This document shows positions 37,137-47,079 of a stretch of DNA of 64,000 nt, piece after piece; the first letter of the stretch is position 1; each line of letters opens with the position of its first letter. This stretch comes from Marinobacter persicus (GTDB lineage Bacteria; Pseudomonadota; Gammaproteobacteria; Pseudomonadales; Oleiphilaceae). The stretch is taken from assembly GCF_002934325.1 (NCBI RefSeq), contig NZ_PTIV01000015.1:1-64000 (forward strand), given 5' to 3'. Position numbers and translations under genes: made by a program. A model generated the notes under the pieces. The model was not told the DNA's origin and ran no database searches. It worked only from the letters and a program-made list of their open reading frames with translations.

Positions 37137-37436
37137 AGGAGATTATGCCGGTATGGCGGGTTTGTGCGAAATCTCGCACGTATACTGGCGAGATCGCCCC
37201 TCAAAATCCTGACTGAGCCCGGATGAATCGAGTCCACTGACCAGAACGACCGGGGGGGGCAGTGCCGACAGGATGTGTTGGCGAGCGCGACACCTGCGCA
37301 CTGGTGTGATTACAGGGAGAGGTCTGCAATGTTCCGCTTTCTCCTGCATGGCGTTATTCCATCCCTCTCCTGGTGCTGAGTCGGCGCTTTAGCGTAGTAT
37401 TGTCGGCTCAATGGATTTGAGTTAGGAGCTGCATTT
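37137..37436. other. 300-bp noncoding stretch upstream of the GHKL operon
   Basis: Contains a small hairpin TGCGAAATCTCGCA (37167-37180), a run of eight G near 37251, and an AGGAG at 37423-37427 that serves the TTG start at 37437. It should hold the operon promoter, but I see no clear consensus boxes. No gene supported. Confidence 0.4.
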
Positions 37437-38477
37437 TTGAAGAAGCAAGGCTTTGATGACCGTATAAGGCAACAGCGGATCGCTCGCGACCGCTACAAGC
37501 GAAGATTTCGGAAACTGCCTTCGTCAAAGCGTACCGGAGGTCTGTTGCCATCTTGGCGTATCGGTAATTCTGAGGTGATAGCCGCTCCTTCAAAATTAGA
37601 GCTAAACTCAGAGTACGTTCGTAGCGTATGTTTAGACTTTGTTTCAAAAGTTGAAGATTCCCTGAGTAATAACCGTGTTTATATTGACTTCTCCAGGTTA
37701 GAGGAAATAAGTGCTCCCGTTATTGTTTACCTTTACGCAAGATTCGAAGGGTTGAAAGAAAAATATGGTGGGGATTATTTGAGGTTGCATAAACTACCTC
37801 GACATAAATCAGCTAGAAACCATCTTTGTTGGTCTGGTCTCGAGTCATTGCTTAGAGGGAATGAGTTAGTTGTCGATTTTAATAGTAAAGACGTGATTCC
37901 GGTTTTCTCGGGCTTTGATACACGTCACGATGATATTGTTACATATGTAAATGCAAAAGTTTACGATGGTGAAATGCCTGCTACAGACCAGTGGGTTATG
38001 GGTGATGCACTATCTGAGGCATTTAATAATGTATTTCAGCATGCTTATCCTAATTATGCTGAGGATAAGAGGAAATGGTGGGCCATTTGCAATGTTATCG
38101 ATAATCAACTCTTTCTTTCTATTTATGATGATGGCATCGGTATCCCTAATTCAATATTAAGACCTAATTCATGGATAAGGAAGATTTACAGCCTTGAGCA
38201 CTTGATGGCAATTAAGAAGCATTCCCGTAAGATTAAGCTGGCAATGCAGTCTGGTGAGAATAGAAGGGACGAAGAGAAGCATGGTCAGGGTAGTGAAAGT
38301 TTTCGTCAGTTAATTAAAGAAAATCCAGAGGGAGAGCTTTGGGTTTTGAGTGGGAAAGGAATGTATATTAACTTCCAAGACCAGGGTAAGGATGTTGAAG
38401 ATATAGCGGAATTTAAGAGGCCGTTATCAGGAACTCTGGTTCAATGGAATATTAAGGTAGGACGAAGTCATGCCTAA
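37437..38477 (+). CDS. GHKL ATPase with STAS-like N-terminal region
   Basis: 346 residues from a TTG at 37437 with AGGAG 9 bases before. The basic start is followed by a STAS-like strand-helix unit (about 79-130: NRVYIDFSRLEEISAPVIVY). A GHKL nucleotide-binding domain follows with N box EAFNNVFQHAY (194-204), G1 box DDGIGIP (231-237) and a G2-like HGQGSESF (282-289). No phospho-acceptor His helix or receiver is present, so it is more like an anti-sigma-type kinase or a conformational ATPase than a two-component sensor. AT-rich; overlaps the next gene by 8 bp. Confidence 0.75.
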   Translation: MKKQGFDDRIRQQRIARDRYKRRFRKLPSSKRTGGLLPSWRIGNSEVIAAPSKLELNSEYVRSVCLDFVSKVEDSLSNNRVYIDFSRLEEISAPVIVYLYARFEGLKEKYGGDYLRLHKLPRHKSARNHLCWSGLESLLRGNELVVDFNSKDVIPVFSGFDTRHDDIVTYVNAKVYDGEMPATDQWVMGDALSEAFNNVFQHAYPNYAEDKRKWWAICNVIDNQLFLSIYDDGIGIPNSILRPNSWIRKIYSLEHLMAIKKHSRKIKLAMQSGENRRDEEKHGQGSESFRQLIKENPEGELWVLSGKGMYINFQDQGKDVEDIAEFKRPLSGTLVQWNIKVGRSHA

Positions 38478-38805
38478 AGACTTTTTGATAGTTGTTGTTC
38501 GCGATTTTAGTACGCGACCTTATGGGCGCTACTATAAGGATGGTGATAGGAGTGGGGCCAAGTTTCGCGATGAATTTTTGTTGCCTGCATTGCAGAACAA
38601 TGATCACGTTACTGTTGATTTAACAGGTTACAATCTATATGGAAGGTCGTTTATTGACGAGGCTTTCGGCGGACTGATACGGGAGGGTGGGTATTCATTA
38701 TCCGATTTACAAGATAAGTTAACTATTCGTCACGATGATGTGCCCCCAGTTGTTGCCTTGGCATGGTCAAGGATAGCCCATGCGTCAAAGTCAAAAAAAC
38801 GGTAA
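38470..38805 (+). CDS. STAS-like DUF4325 protein
   Basis: 111 residues. VRDFSTRPYGRYYKDGDRSG, FRDEFLLPALQNNDHVTVDL and YNLYGRSFIDEAFGGLIREG give the DUF4325 pattern: a STAS-related alpha/beta fold with the SF.DEAFGGL helix. The ATG is inside the GHKL gene (8-bp overlap), implying matched synthesis. By analogy with SpoIIAA/SpoIIAB-type pairs, it may be the ATPase partner or substrate. That pairing is inference from fold and coupling. Confidence 0.75.
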   Translation: MPKDFLIVVVRDFSTRPYGRYYKDGDRSGAKFRDEFLLPALQNNDHVTVDLTGYNLYGRSFIDEAFGGLIREGGYSLSDLQDKLTIRHDDVPPVVALAWSRIAHASKSKKR

Positions 38806-39367
38806 GGGTAGAAAGGTGAGTAAAGAAGTTTTTTACTTTATCAGTTGGGTGTTGGTCGCCTTTGGTTGGATGATATCGTTTTACTTGGCATATACAGCAT
38901 TCAAAAGAGGGGAGGTTAGAAAGGCCGTCGATGCAATTGTCGAGAATATTGAGAAGTGCGCTAAGCTTTCATCTGATGCTTGGAAGGGAGAGGGTAAATC
39001 GGAAGTAATGTTTGAGCAGGAAATTAGCTCATTCGTTTCAAGGGTCAACATCTATAACAGGATAATAGAGAAAAAGTGTGGGGTTTTGTTTGTTGAGGAT
39101 CGTCACTTCATTGACTTGTATGATCTGAGTTCCGGGTTTTCAGAAGATGAAAAAGATATTGATGTAGCGTCTAAGATTCATGAGTCTGATATTTTTTGTG
39201 GTGAGTTGATTTATGAGGTTGAACATAAGTATTATGAGTACTCCATGTCTAGGCGTTGGGCGGTGGCGTTAAGGAATTTTCCAGAAAAATATCCTGACTA
39301 TTTTGGCGCTATAATTGTTTTTACTGCTTTAGGTTTCTTGTATTTGATGGTCCATAAGTTCGTGTGA
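38780..39367 (+). CDS. Two-helix membrane protein, third gene of the GHKL operon
   Basis: 195 residues. Membrane helices at about 17-38 (FYFISWVLVAFGWMISFYLAY) and about 174-192 (FGAIIVFTALGFLYLMV) flank a roughly 130-residue charged domain with several Cys. AAGGAT lies 6 bases before the ATG at 38780, giving a 26-bp overlap with the DUF4325 gene; a GTG at 38816 is the alternative. No known family. Position suggests the membrane effector or anchor of the module. Confidence 0.65.
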   Translation: MRQSQKNGKGRKVSKEVFYFISWVLVAFGWMISFYLAYTAFKRGEVRKAVDAIVENIEKCAKLSSDAWKGEGKSEVMFEQEISSFVSRVNIYNRIIEKKCGVLFVEDRHFIDLYDLSSGFSEDEKDIDVASKIHESDIFCGELIYEVEHKYYEYSMSRRWAVALRNFPEKYPDYFGAIIVFTALGFLYLMVHKFV

Positions 39368-39952
39368 ATTTTGATTGTTGATAGTTCTCCCTGTTAATTC
39401 TGTAATTCCCTTTTTCGGTCCCCCTTGCCGAGCCTGGACGATCCTAGCCGCCAGGCAGAAATCTATCCGATTTTCAGGCTGCTCTCTGAACGAGCTTTTC
39501 CATATCCAGGCTAGTTTGCCCAGCCTCCGGGATCGTCTTTCCAGTCATGATCTGAGGGAAGACCTGGTTTAGAGCTTCCAGGTAGCACTCGTTCACCTTC
39601 TGTTTTCTTCCCCGAATATAGTCCCACTGTACCGGTTAATCTCGGTCAGCCCCTCATCTTCTTTGGCACCAGCTCTAATGCGACGAAGATTTCCATTGTC
39701 GGCTCTCTGATCACAAGCACTTTAAAATAGTGAAATATAATCACTCTTCCGGAGCAAGCAATGGGCATCTTGAGTAATTTCGTGGTTTGGGGTGCGGAAT
39801 AGTGGACGGGCAGAGGCATATCATCGCTGATGACAGCGCCGTTCATAATCCAGGAGTGAAATGTTTGGCTAAATGGCCTCATGGAAAGGCAGGTAAAGGG
39901 CCTTTGAGAATTAAAGGCGTTGGGAAGGAAAGCGAAGGTATAAGTCTGTAAG
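39368..39952. other. 585-bp right end of the island, no intact gene
   Basis: Contains only fragments. A minus-strand frame 39474-39635 lacks a start codon and ends GKTIPEAGQTSLDMEKLVQR, which looks like the tail of a lost gene of unknown family. A minus-strand frame at 39646-39882 is unconvincing. A TATAAT-like box sits near 39735. No integrase motif (R..HxxR..Y) seen on either strand. Confidence 0.45.
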
Positions 39953-40029
39953 TGGTGGGCCCAGCTGGACTCGAACCAGCGACCAAAGGATTATGAGTCC
40001 TCTGCTCTAACCAACTGAGCTATAGGCCC
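39953..40029 (-). tRNA. tRNA with CAT anticodon (tRNA-Ile2 or elongator tRNA-Met)
   Basis: 77 bases with encoded CCA. Minus strand begins GGGCCTATAGCTCAGTTGG. The anticodon loop is CTCATAA, the T loop GGTTCGAGTCC, and the acceptor pairs GGGCC with GGCCC. The body matches bacterial ileX-type tRNAs whose CAT anticodon is changed to lysidine-AT by TilS, but the sequence alone does not exclude elongator Met. Its 3' half is the attachment site of the adjacent island. Confidence 0.92.
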
Positions 40030-40060
40030 TTTTTCTTTCAAATTGCCCGGGAGGGCAGAA

Positions 40061-40096
40061 GCGGGCGCCATTATACCCATGAGTGGGGGCGCCCGC
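40061..40096 (-). terminator. Hairpin downstream of rpoD
   Basis: GCGGGCGCC (40061-40069) pairs with GGCGCCCGC (40088-40096), 16 bases after the rpoD stop on the minus strand. A second small hairpin follows. T-run weak. Confidence 0.4.
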
Positions 40097-40111
40097 TACT
40101 GTGTTGGCAGC

Positions 40112-41950
<1,839 letters not shown>

Positions 41951-42087
41951 AGACACCCTGTGAACTCGCTTTTAAAAAGGAAAAAGTTAAACAGCCATTA
42001 TAGCTGTCACGTAGTTTTGCTGCCACCAAGTGTTTAGATGGTGATCAGTTGCTATAGTTTCAAGTTATAGCTGCTCCGATGCGGCTT

Positions 42088-43812
42088 TTACTGACCGCCG
42101 CTGAGCGTTCTCAGCTCTTCCCGTTCCTCGGGGCTGAGCTTGGCCAGGTTCCGGAGCAGGGTTGCCAGTCGTTGCTGGCGCGCGGCTTCTTCGTTCGGGG
42201 TCAGCAGTTCTCTGGCAGCGGCCAGTGTGCTCTCCCGAGCCGGGATGTGCTCCAGTCCGTCGAACAGGTTGTAGAACCGGTCGCGGGCCTGTTTGTCCAG
42301 TGCCAGACCCGCCACCAAAGCCTTGCGGGTCTGTATGTTCTTGTCCTGTAGCCATCGGGCCAGTTGGCCGGCCTGGGGCAGTTGTCGGGTCCCTTCGGCC
42401 AGGGCGCCGACTTCGCGGGCCAGCTCGGGCGCTTCCAGCAGCGCCAGGCACAAGGTGTTGTCCTTGCTGAGCTTGACCTCCACCCGCTCCTCGGTCGGGC
42501 GTTCGGCCCGTTCGCCCCGCCAGCCCCGGTATTTCTTGCCGGAGCCGCGATTCTGCCACTGGCCCCCGTTGCCGCACAGCCGTAGCATTTCCTGCCACAT
42601 GGCGTTGCGCAACGTGGTGCGCGGCATCTTGTTCAATAGCGGTTCTGCCCGGGCCCTGAGCTCGCTCCGGCCTTCCGGCAGTTGCAGGTCGAGCCCTTCG
42701 CTTTGCCGGTCGAACAGGTAGCGCGACAGCGGCGTGGCACCAGCCACGCGTTTTTCAAACGCCTCCCGGCCTTCTTTTCGCACCAGTGTGTCTGGATCTT
42801 CGCCATCCGGTAGCATCAGGAACTGGAGGTGCAGGCCGTCGGCCATGAGTTCCAGTGCATTTTCCATGGCCTTGTCGGCCGCCCTATAACCTGCCTGGTC
42901 ACCATCGAAACAGAAAACGATGTGGCGCACGTGCCGGAGCAGGGCTTTAAGGCTGTCCTGGTTGGTGGCGGTGCCCAGTGTCGCCACTGCGTAGTGAATG
43001 CCGTGCTGTGCCAGGGCAATCACGTCCATATAACCTTCGACCACCAGCAGCCGGTCCAACTGGCGAATGGCCTGCCGGGCCTCGTGCAGGCCGTAGATCT
43101 CCCGGCTCTTGTGAAAGACATCGGACTCCGGGGAGTTGATGTACTTTGCCTTGTCATCGCCCAGGGTGCGGCCGCCAAAAGCGACGGTTTTGCCCCGGCC
43201 GTTCCGGATCGGAAACATGACCCGGTTGCGGAATAAATCCCGCGGGCGGCCGTATTTGTTGGAAACGGTGCCGGTTTCGATCAGCGGTGCTTTCAGGTCT
43301 TTCGGGGCGGCGTCGAACAGTGCCGTACCGGTACCCGGGGCGAAGCCCAGCTGGTATTGCTGGATAATGGCGTCGTCCAGCCCGCGTTGTTTCAGGTAAT
43401 CCCGGGCATAGGTGCCTTGTTGGCTGGCCAGGGCTGAATGGTAATAGCGGCTGGCGAAATCCAGCGCGTCGGTCAGCGTTCTGGCCTGCTGGATGTCTTC
43501 CTGGGCGGCGCGATCGTAAGGCACTTCCAGCCCGGCCAGCTTGGCCAGTTCTTCCACGGCTTCGGTAAACCCCAGGCCTTCGAATTCACGGACAAAGCTG
43601 ATGGCGTCGCCGCTGGCCCCGCAGCCAAAGCAATGATAGAAACCTTTGTCGGGACGAACATTGAACGACGGTGTTTTTTCGTCGTGAAACGGACAGCAGG
43701 CCTTGTAGTTGGCGCCGGCTTTTTTCAGGGTGATGCGGGATCCGATCAAGGCTGCCAGATCGGTGCGATCAAGCAGGTCTTCCACGAATCGTTGAGGGAT
43801 CATTCCGCTCAT
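42088..43812 (-). CDS. dnaG: DNA primase
   Basis: Makes RNA primers at the replication fork. 574 residues. N-terminal CHC2 zinc finger (CCPFHDEKTPSF, HCFGCGASGDAISF at about 38-70), TOPRIM core (LLVVEGYMDVIAL with the catalytic Glu, FCFDGDQAGYRAA with DxD), and a C-terminal DnaB-binding helical domain (about 430-574). MSGMIPQRF aligns with the E. coli start, favouring the ATG at 43812 over 43803. Confidence 0.97.
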   Translation of the reverse strand: MSGMIPQRFVEDLLDRTDLAALIGSRITLKKAGANYKACCPFHDEKTPSFNVRPDKGFYHCFGCGASGDAISFVREFEGLGFTEAVEELAKLAGLEVPYDRAAQEDIQQARTLTDALDFASRYYHSALASQQGTYARDYLKQRGLDDAIIQQYQLGFAPGTGTALFDAAPKDLKAPLIETGTVSNKYGRPRDLFRNRVMFPIRNGRGKTVAFGGRTLGDDKAKYINSPESDVFHKSREIYGLHEARQAIRQLDRLLVVEGYMDVIALAQHGIHYAVATLGTATNQDSLKALLRHVRHIVFCFDGDQAGYRAADKAMENALELMADGLHLQFLMLPDGEDPDTLVRKEGREAFEKRVAGATPLSRYLFDRQSEGLDLQLPEGRSELRARAEPLLNKMPRTTLRNAMWQEMLRLCGNGGQWQNRGSGKKYRGWRGERAERPTEERVEVKLSKDNTLCLALLEAPELAREVGALAEGTRQLPQAGQLARWLQDKNIQTRKALVAGLALDKQARDRFYNLFDGLEHIPARESTLAAARELLTPNEEAARQQRLATLLRNLAKLSPEEREELRTLSGGQ

Positions 43813-43862
43813 CTTGGCTCCACATCGCCCAGGTGCCCTGGAAGTCGGCTTTCGCCATAGCC

Positions 43863-43898
43863 AAAAATGCCGCCGAAGCCAGGCCCCGGCGGCATTTT
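43863..43898 (-). terminator. Terminator between rpsU and dnaG
   Basis: AATGCCGCCG (43866-43875) pairs with CGGCGGCATT (43887-43896). The minus strand continues with five T, so it terminates rpsU transcripts and partly uncouples dnaG, as in the classic rpsU-dnaG-rpoD operon. Confidence 0.8.
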
Positions 43899-43963
43899 CA
43901 GTATACCGATAGAGGTGCTGGCCTCTGCCGGTAATCAGTTACTGCGCTAACGCTCGCCTGAAC

Positions 43964-44179
43964 TCAGTACAGACGCTCGAATTTGCGCTGCTCCCGCTGA
44001 AGCTTCTTGAGATGACGCTTAACGGCGGCAGCTGCTTTACGCTTGCGAACAGCGGTCGGCTTTTCGTAGTGTTCACGACGACGTACTTCAGACAGTACAC
44101 CGGCCTTTTCGCAGGAACGCTTGAAGCGACGCAGTGCTACGTCAAACGGTTCATTCTCTTTCACTTTAACAGCTGGCAT
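43964..44179 (-). CDS. rpsU: 30S ribosomal protein S21
   Basis: 71 residues, highly basic: [21 protein letters not shown] and [19 protein letters not shown] are standard S21 sequence. AGGTGA precedes the ATG. First gene of the macromolecular synthesis cluster, divergent from tsaD. Confidence 0.98.
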   Translation of the reverse strand: MPAVKVKENEPFDVALRRFKRSCEKAGVLSEVRRREHYEKPTAVRKRKAAAAVKRHLKKLQREQRKFERLY

Positions 44180-44412
44180 TCGAAAATCACCTACCTGATA
44201 GATTCGGTTTCAATTTGTTCCACCCGGAATGATTCGGGCGGCTCGATTCCTGGTCAGATTGGCTAAAACTCGACCAGCGAATGATTAAGGTCGGCAATGA
44301 TAGCGGTTGGGCAGGTTCAGGTCAATCATTGTTCAGCGAAACTGACGGAGCCTTTCGGGTTTCTGCTAAAATGCCGACTTTCCATTTCTCAGCCCTCGGA
44401 CAAGCCCTGACT

Positions 44413-45468
44413 ATGCTGATTCTCGGTATTGAAACCTCCTGCGATGAAACCGGTGTGGCCCTGTTGGATGATGAACAGGGGCTGCTGGCTCACGCTCTCT
44501 ACAGCCAGGTTGATCTGCACGCGGATTATGGCGGCGTGGTGCCGGAACTGGCTTCCCGGGATCACGTGCGCAAGCTGTTGCCGTTGTGTGACCAGGTGCT
44601 GGCCGAGGCCGGGAAAACACGGCAGGACCTTGAAGGTATCGCCTATACCGCCGGCCCCGGCCTGGTGGGCGCCCTGATGGTGGGTGGTTCGGTGGCCCAT
44701 GCCCTGGGGTTTGCGTTGGGCATTCCCGTGCTGGGAGTTCATCACATGGAGGGGCATCTGCTGGCGCCCATGTTGGAGGACAACCCGCCGGCGTTCCCGT
44801 TTGTGGCCTTGCTGGTCTCCGGCGGGCACACCCAACTGGTGCGGGTTGATGGCATTGGTGAATACGAAATGCTGGGTGAATCGGTGGACGATGCCGCCGG
44901 TGAAGCCTTCGACAAGACTGCAAAAATGCTGGGGCTGGATTATCCCGGTGGCCCCCGAGTAGCGGCATTGGCGGAAAAAGGTCGGGAAGGGAAGTACCGG
45001 TTCCCCCGCCCGATGACCGATCGGCCCGGCCTGGATTTTAGTTTCAGTGGCTTGAAGACCTTTACCCTGAATACCGTCAATGCCGCAAAAGACGAGGGGC
45101 GATTCGATGAGCAGGTTCAGGCCGACATCGCCCTGGCGTTTGAGTCTGCGGTGGTGGACACGCTGACCATCAAGTGCCGCCGGGCGCTGGAGCAGACCGG
45201 TTGCAAGCGTTTGGTGATTGCCGGTGGTGTGAGTGCCAACAAGCGTCTGCGCGCGGGGTTGGAGAAGATGGCGGAGAAACAGAATGCCTCGGTGTTTTAC
45301 GCCCGCCCGGAATTCTGCACGGATAACGGGGCGATGATTGCCTACGCCGGGGCTCAGCGCCTGAGGGGCGGGCAGCGCGATGGTGAGCGCATTGTGTCGG
45401 TGCCCCGGTGGCCGATGAATACGCTGCCGCCAGTTCATCAGCCCCGAGCCAACGGCCTGGTGGACTAA
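44413..45468 (+). CDS. tsaD: tRNA N6-threonylcarbamoyladenosine synthase TsaD
   Basis: Transfers threonylcarbamoyl to A37 of ANN-decoding tRNAs, with TsaB and TsaE. 351 residues from the ATG at 44413 ([17 protein letters not shown]). Metal ligands in HHMEGHL, nucleotide loops [10 protein letters not shown] and GVSANKRLR, and the terminal Asp in [13 protein letters not shown]. An open frame extends to 44281 but lacks family similarity there. Convergent with plsY (4-bp overlap). Confidence 0.97.
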   Translation: MLILGIETSCDETGVALLDDEQGLLAHALYSQVDLHADYGGVVPELASRDHVRKLLPLCDQVLAEAGKTRQDLEGIAYTAGPGLVGALMVGGSVAHALGFALGIPVLGVHHMEGHLLAPMLEDNPPAFPFVALLVSGGHTQLVRVDGIGEYEMLGESVDDAAGEAFDKTAKMLGLDYPGGPRVAALAEKGREGKYRFPRPMTDRPGLDFSFSGLKTFTLNTVNAAKDEGRFDEQVQADIALAFESAVVDTLTIKCRRALEQTGCKRLVIAGGVSANKRLRAGLEKMAEKQNASVFYARPEFCTDNGAMIAYAGAQRLRGGQRDGERIVSVPRWPMNTLPPVHQPRANGLVD

Positions 45469-46058
45469 AGCCCCGTCTCACGCCCCTGGGCCAGGCGAAT
45501 CAGGTTGTTGCGGTGGCGCACCACGATCAACAGTGCCAGTAAGCCGAACAACGGCAGGGTCTCCGGTTCCAGCAGGGCGCTGATCACCGGGCCACTGACG
45601 ATGGCAATGATCGAGGCCACGGCGGAAATGCGCCAGCGCCACATGATCACCAGCCACAGCGCGGCCATGATCAACGTGGTTAACGGGGCGAGCGCCAGGC
45701 CGGCCCCCAGGGCGGTGGCCACGCCCTTGCCACCCTTGAAGCGGAAGAAAGCCGGGATCATGTGCCCGGTGACTGCGCACAAAGCGACCATGGCCTGCAC
45801 CAGGATCGAAAAATCGGCCAGGTGCGCCAGCCAGACCGGCACCCACCCCTTCAGTGCATCCAGCCCCAGTGTGATGGCGGCGGGCTCCCAGCCGCCCACC
45901 CGGTAGACGTTGGTGGCGCCTGGGTTACCCGAGCCCAGTGCCCTGGGGTCCGGCAGTTTCAAGTACCGGCAGACCACCACCGCAAACAGCACCGAGCCGA
46001 CCAGGTAGGCGGCGATGCAGAGCATGACAATCAGGATCGGGTTGCTGTGTACATCCAT
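45465..46058 (-). CDS. plsY: Acyl-phosphate:glycerol-3-phosphate acyltransferase PlsY
   Basis: 197 residues from the ATG at 46058. Integral membrane enzyme of phospholipid synthesis that uses acyl-phosphate made by PlsX. Conserved active-site loops: [12 protein letters not shown] (about 43-54), [14 protein letters not shown] (about 105-118) and RHRNNLIRL near the C-terminus; five or more membrane helices. Gene order tsaD-plsY-folB is typical of this group. Confidence 0.96.
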   Translation of the reverse strand: MDVHSNPILIVMLCIAAYLVGSVLFAVVVCRYLKLPDPRALGSGNPGATNVYRVGGWEPAAITLGLDALKGWVPVWLAHLADFSILVQAMVALCAVTGHMIPAFFRFKGGKGVATALGAGLALAPLTTLIMAALWLVIMWRWRISAVASIIAIVSGPVISALLEPETLPLFGLLALLIVVRHRNNLIRLAQGRETGL

Positions 46059-46198
46059 GGTCTGTTTGGGGTGGCGCAGACGCCAGCGGGTATTCTGTGA
46101 GAAAATCGTGAGCATTAATTGCCACAGGAAGGCCATACACTAGCCGGTACCTGTGCACTATTCAATCAGCCTTGAGTGTGAGACAACGGGAGCCCGGT

Positions 46199-46558
46199 TT
46201 GGCAGACAGCGTATTTATTGACGGCCTGGCGGTCGAAACGGTGATTGGCGTTTATGACTGGGAACGGGAAATTACCCAGCGGTTGCTGGTGGACCTGGAG
46301 ATGGCCTGGGATAACCGGGTGCCAGCCGCCAGTGACGATGTGGCCGATGCCCTGGATTACGCGGCGGTCAGTGAACGGGTGACTCAGCGCTTGCAGGCCT
46401 TGAAGCCGGAACTACTGGAAACAGCGGCGGAAGTACTGGCGCAGATGCTGATGGAGGAGTTTGGTGTGCGCTGGTTGCGCCTGACGCTGAATAAGCCCGG
46501 CGCGGTGCCGTCGGCACGGAATGTCGGTATCCGCATTGAGCGGGGCGAGCGTCCGTGA
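46199..46558 (+). CDS. folB: Dihydroneopterin aldolase
   Basis: 119 residues. Converts dihydroneopterin to 6-hydroxymethyl-dihydropterin in folate synthesis. FIDGLAVETVIGVYDWEREI and LDYAAVSERV are family signatures, with the catalytic Lys in LTLNKPGA. Start taken as TTG at 46199 because GGGAG precedes it at 46188-46192; TTG at 46172 or GTG at 46178 would add residues unlike the family. Overlaps folK by 4 bp. Confidence 0.94.
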   Translation: MADSVFIDGLAVETVIGVYDWEREITQRLLVDLEMAWDNRVPAASDDVADALDYAAVSERVTQRLQALKPELLETAAEVLAQMLMEEFGVRWLRLTLNKPGAVPSARNVGIRIERGERP

Positions 46559-47079
46559 GCCGGGTGTACATCAGCATTGGCAGTAACATTGAGCGCTACC
46601 GACATGTGACGGCAGCGCTGGATGCATTGGCGGACTGGTTTGGGGAACTGCTGATATCACCGGTCTACGAGACCGAACCGGTGGGGTTTAACGGTTCCAA
46701 TTTCCTGAATCTGGTGGTTGGTATTGATACCGACTGGTCCGTGGGGGAGTTGAGCCGTCGGTTCAAACAGCTCGAGCGGGACAACGGCCGGCAGGTGAAC
46801 GCGCGCAAATTCAGCCCCCGCACGCTGGATCTGGATATCCTGACCTATGACGATGCCGCCGGTACCGTTGATGGCGTGTCGCTGCCCCGGGCCGAAATTC
46901 TCAAGAACGCTTTCGTGCTCCAGCCCCTGGCCGATATTGCCCCGGAGGAGCGGCACCCGGTATGCGGGCAGTCCTATCGCCAGTTGTGGCAGGCGTACGA
47001 CCAGGAACAAAGCCTTTGGCCGGTTGCCTTCAATTGGCAGGGACAGCTCATCTCACGGCCGGTTGGCTGCACGGAATAG
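46555..47079 (+). CDS. folK: HPPK-type pyrophosphokinase, copy 1 (with folB)
   Basis: 174 residues from GTG at 46555. Pyrophosphorylates 6-hydroxymethyl-dihydropterin. Motifs: YISIGSNIERYRH, PVYETEPVGF, and FSPRTLDLDILTYDD with the metal-binding Asp pair. Translationally coupled to folB. Differs substantially from the second folK at 50499-50996, so these are two paralogues, not a recent duplicate. Its 3' end overlaps convergent pgi by 27 bp. Confidence 0.93.
   Translation: MSRVYISIGSNIERYRHVTAALDALADWFGELLISPVYETEPVGFNGSNFLNLVVGIDTDWSVGELSRRFKQLERDNGRQVNARKFSPRTLDLDILTYDDAAGTVDGVSLPRAEILKNAFVLQPLADIAPEERHPVCGQSYRQLWQAYDQEQSLWPVAFNWQGQLISRPVGCTE

Larger units (their letters stand above)
35695..39952. 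mobile_element. 4.26-kb genomic island in a tRNA gene
   Basis: Bounded by 45-bp direct repeats of the tRNA 3' end. The interior is clearly more AT-rich than the flanks, particularly 37.4-39.4 kb. Cargo: 37-residue basic protein, Cas2-like protein, possible RNA, one-helix membrane protein, and a three-gene GHKL/DUF4325/membrane operon. No integrase, relaxase or phage structural gene is visible, so it is either a decayed integrative element or one mobilised in trans. Confidence 0.75.

Noticed and set aside
37437-38477. Classical two-component histidine kinase
   Set aside because: The GHKL boxes are present but there is no HisKA phospho-acceptor helix, no receiver nearby, and the N-terminus is STAS-like.
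44389-45438. 349-residue minus-strand open frame
   Set aside because: Antisense shadow of tsaD; composition (Gln/His/Gly rich) is typical of reverse-strand noise.
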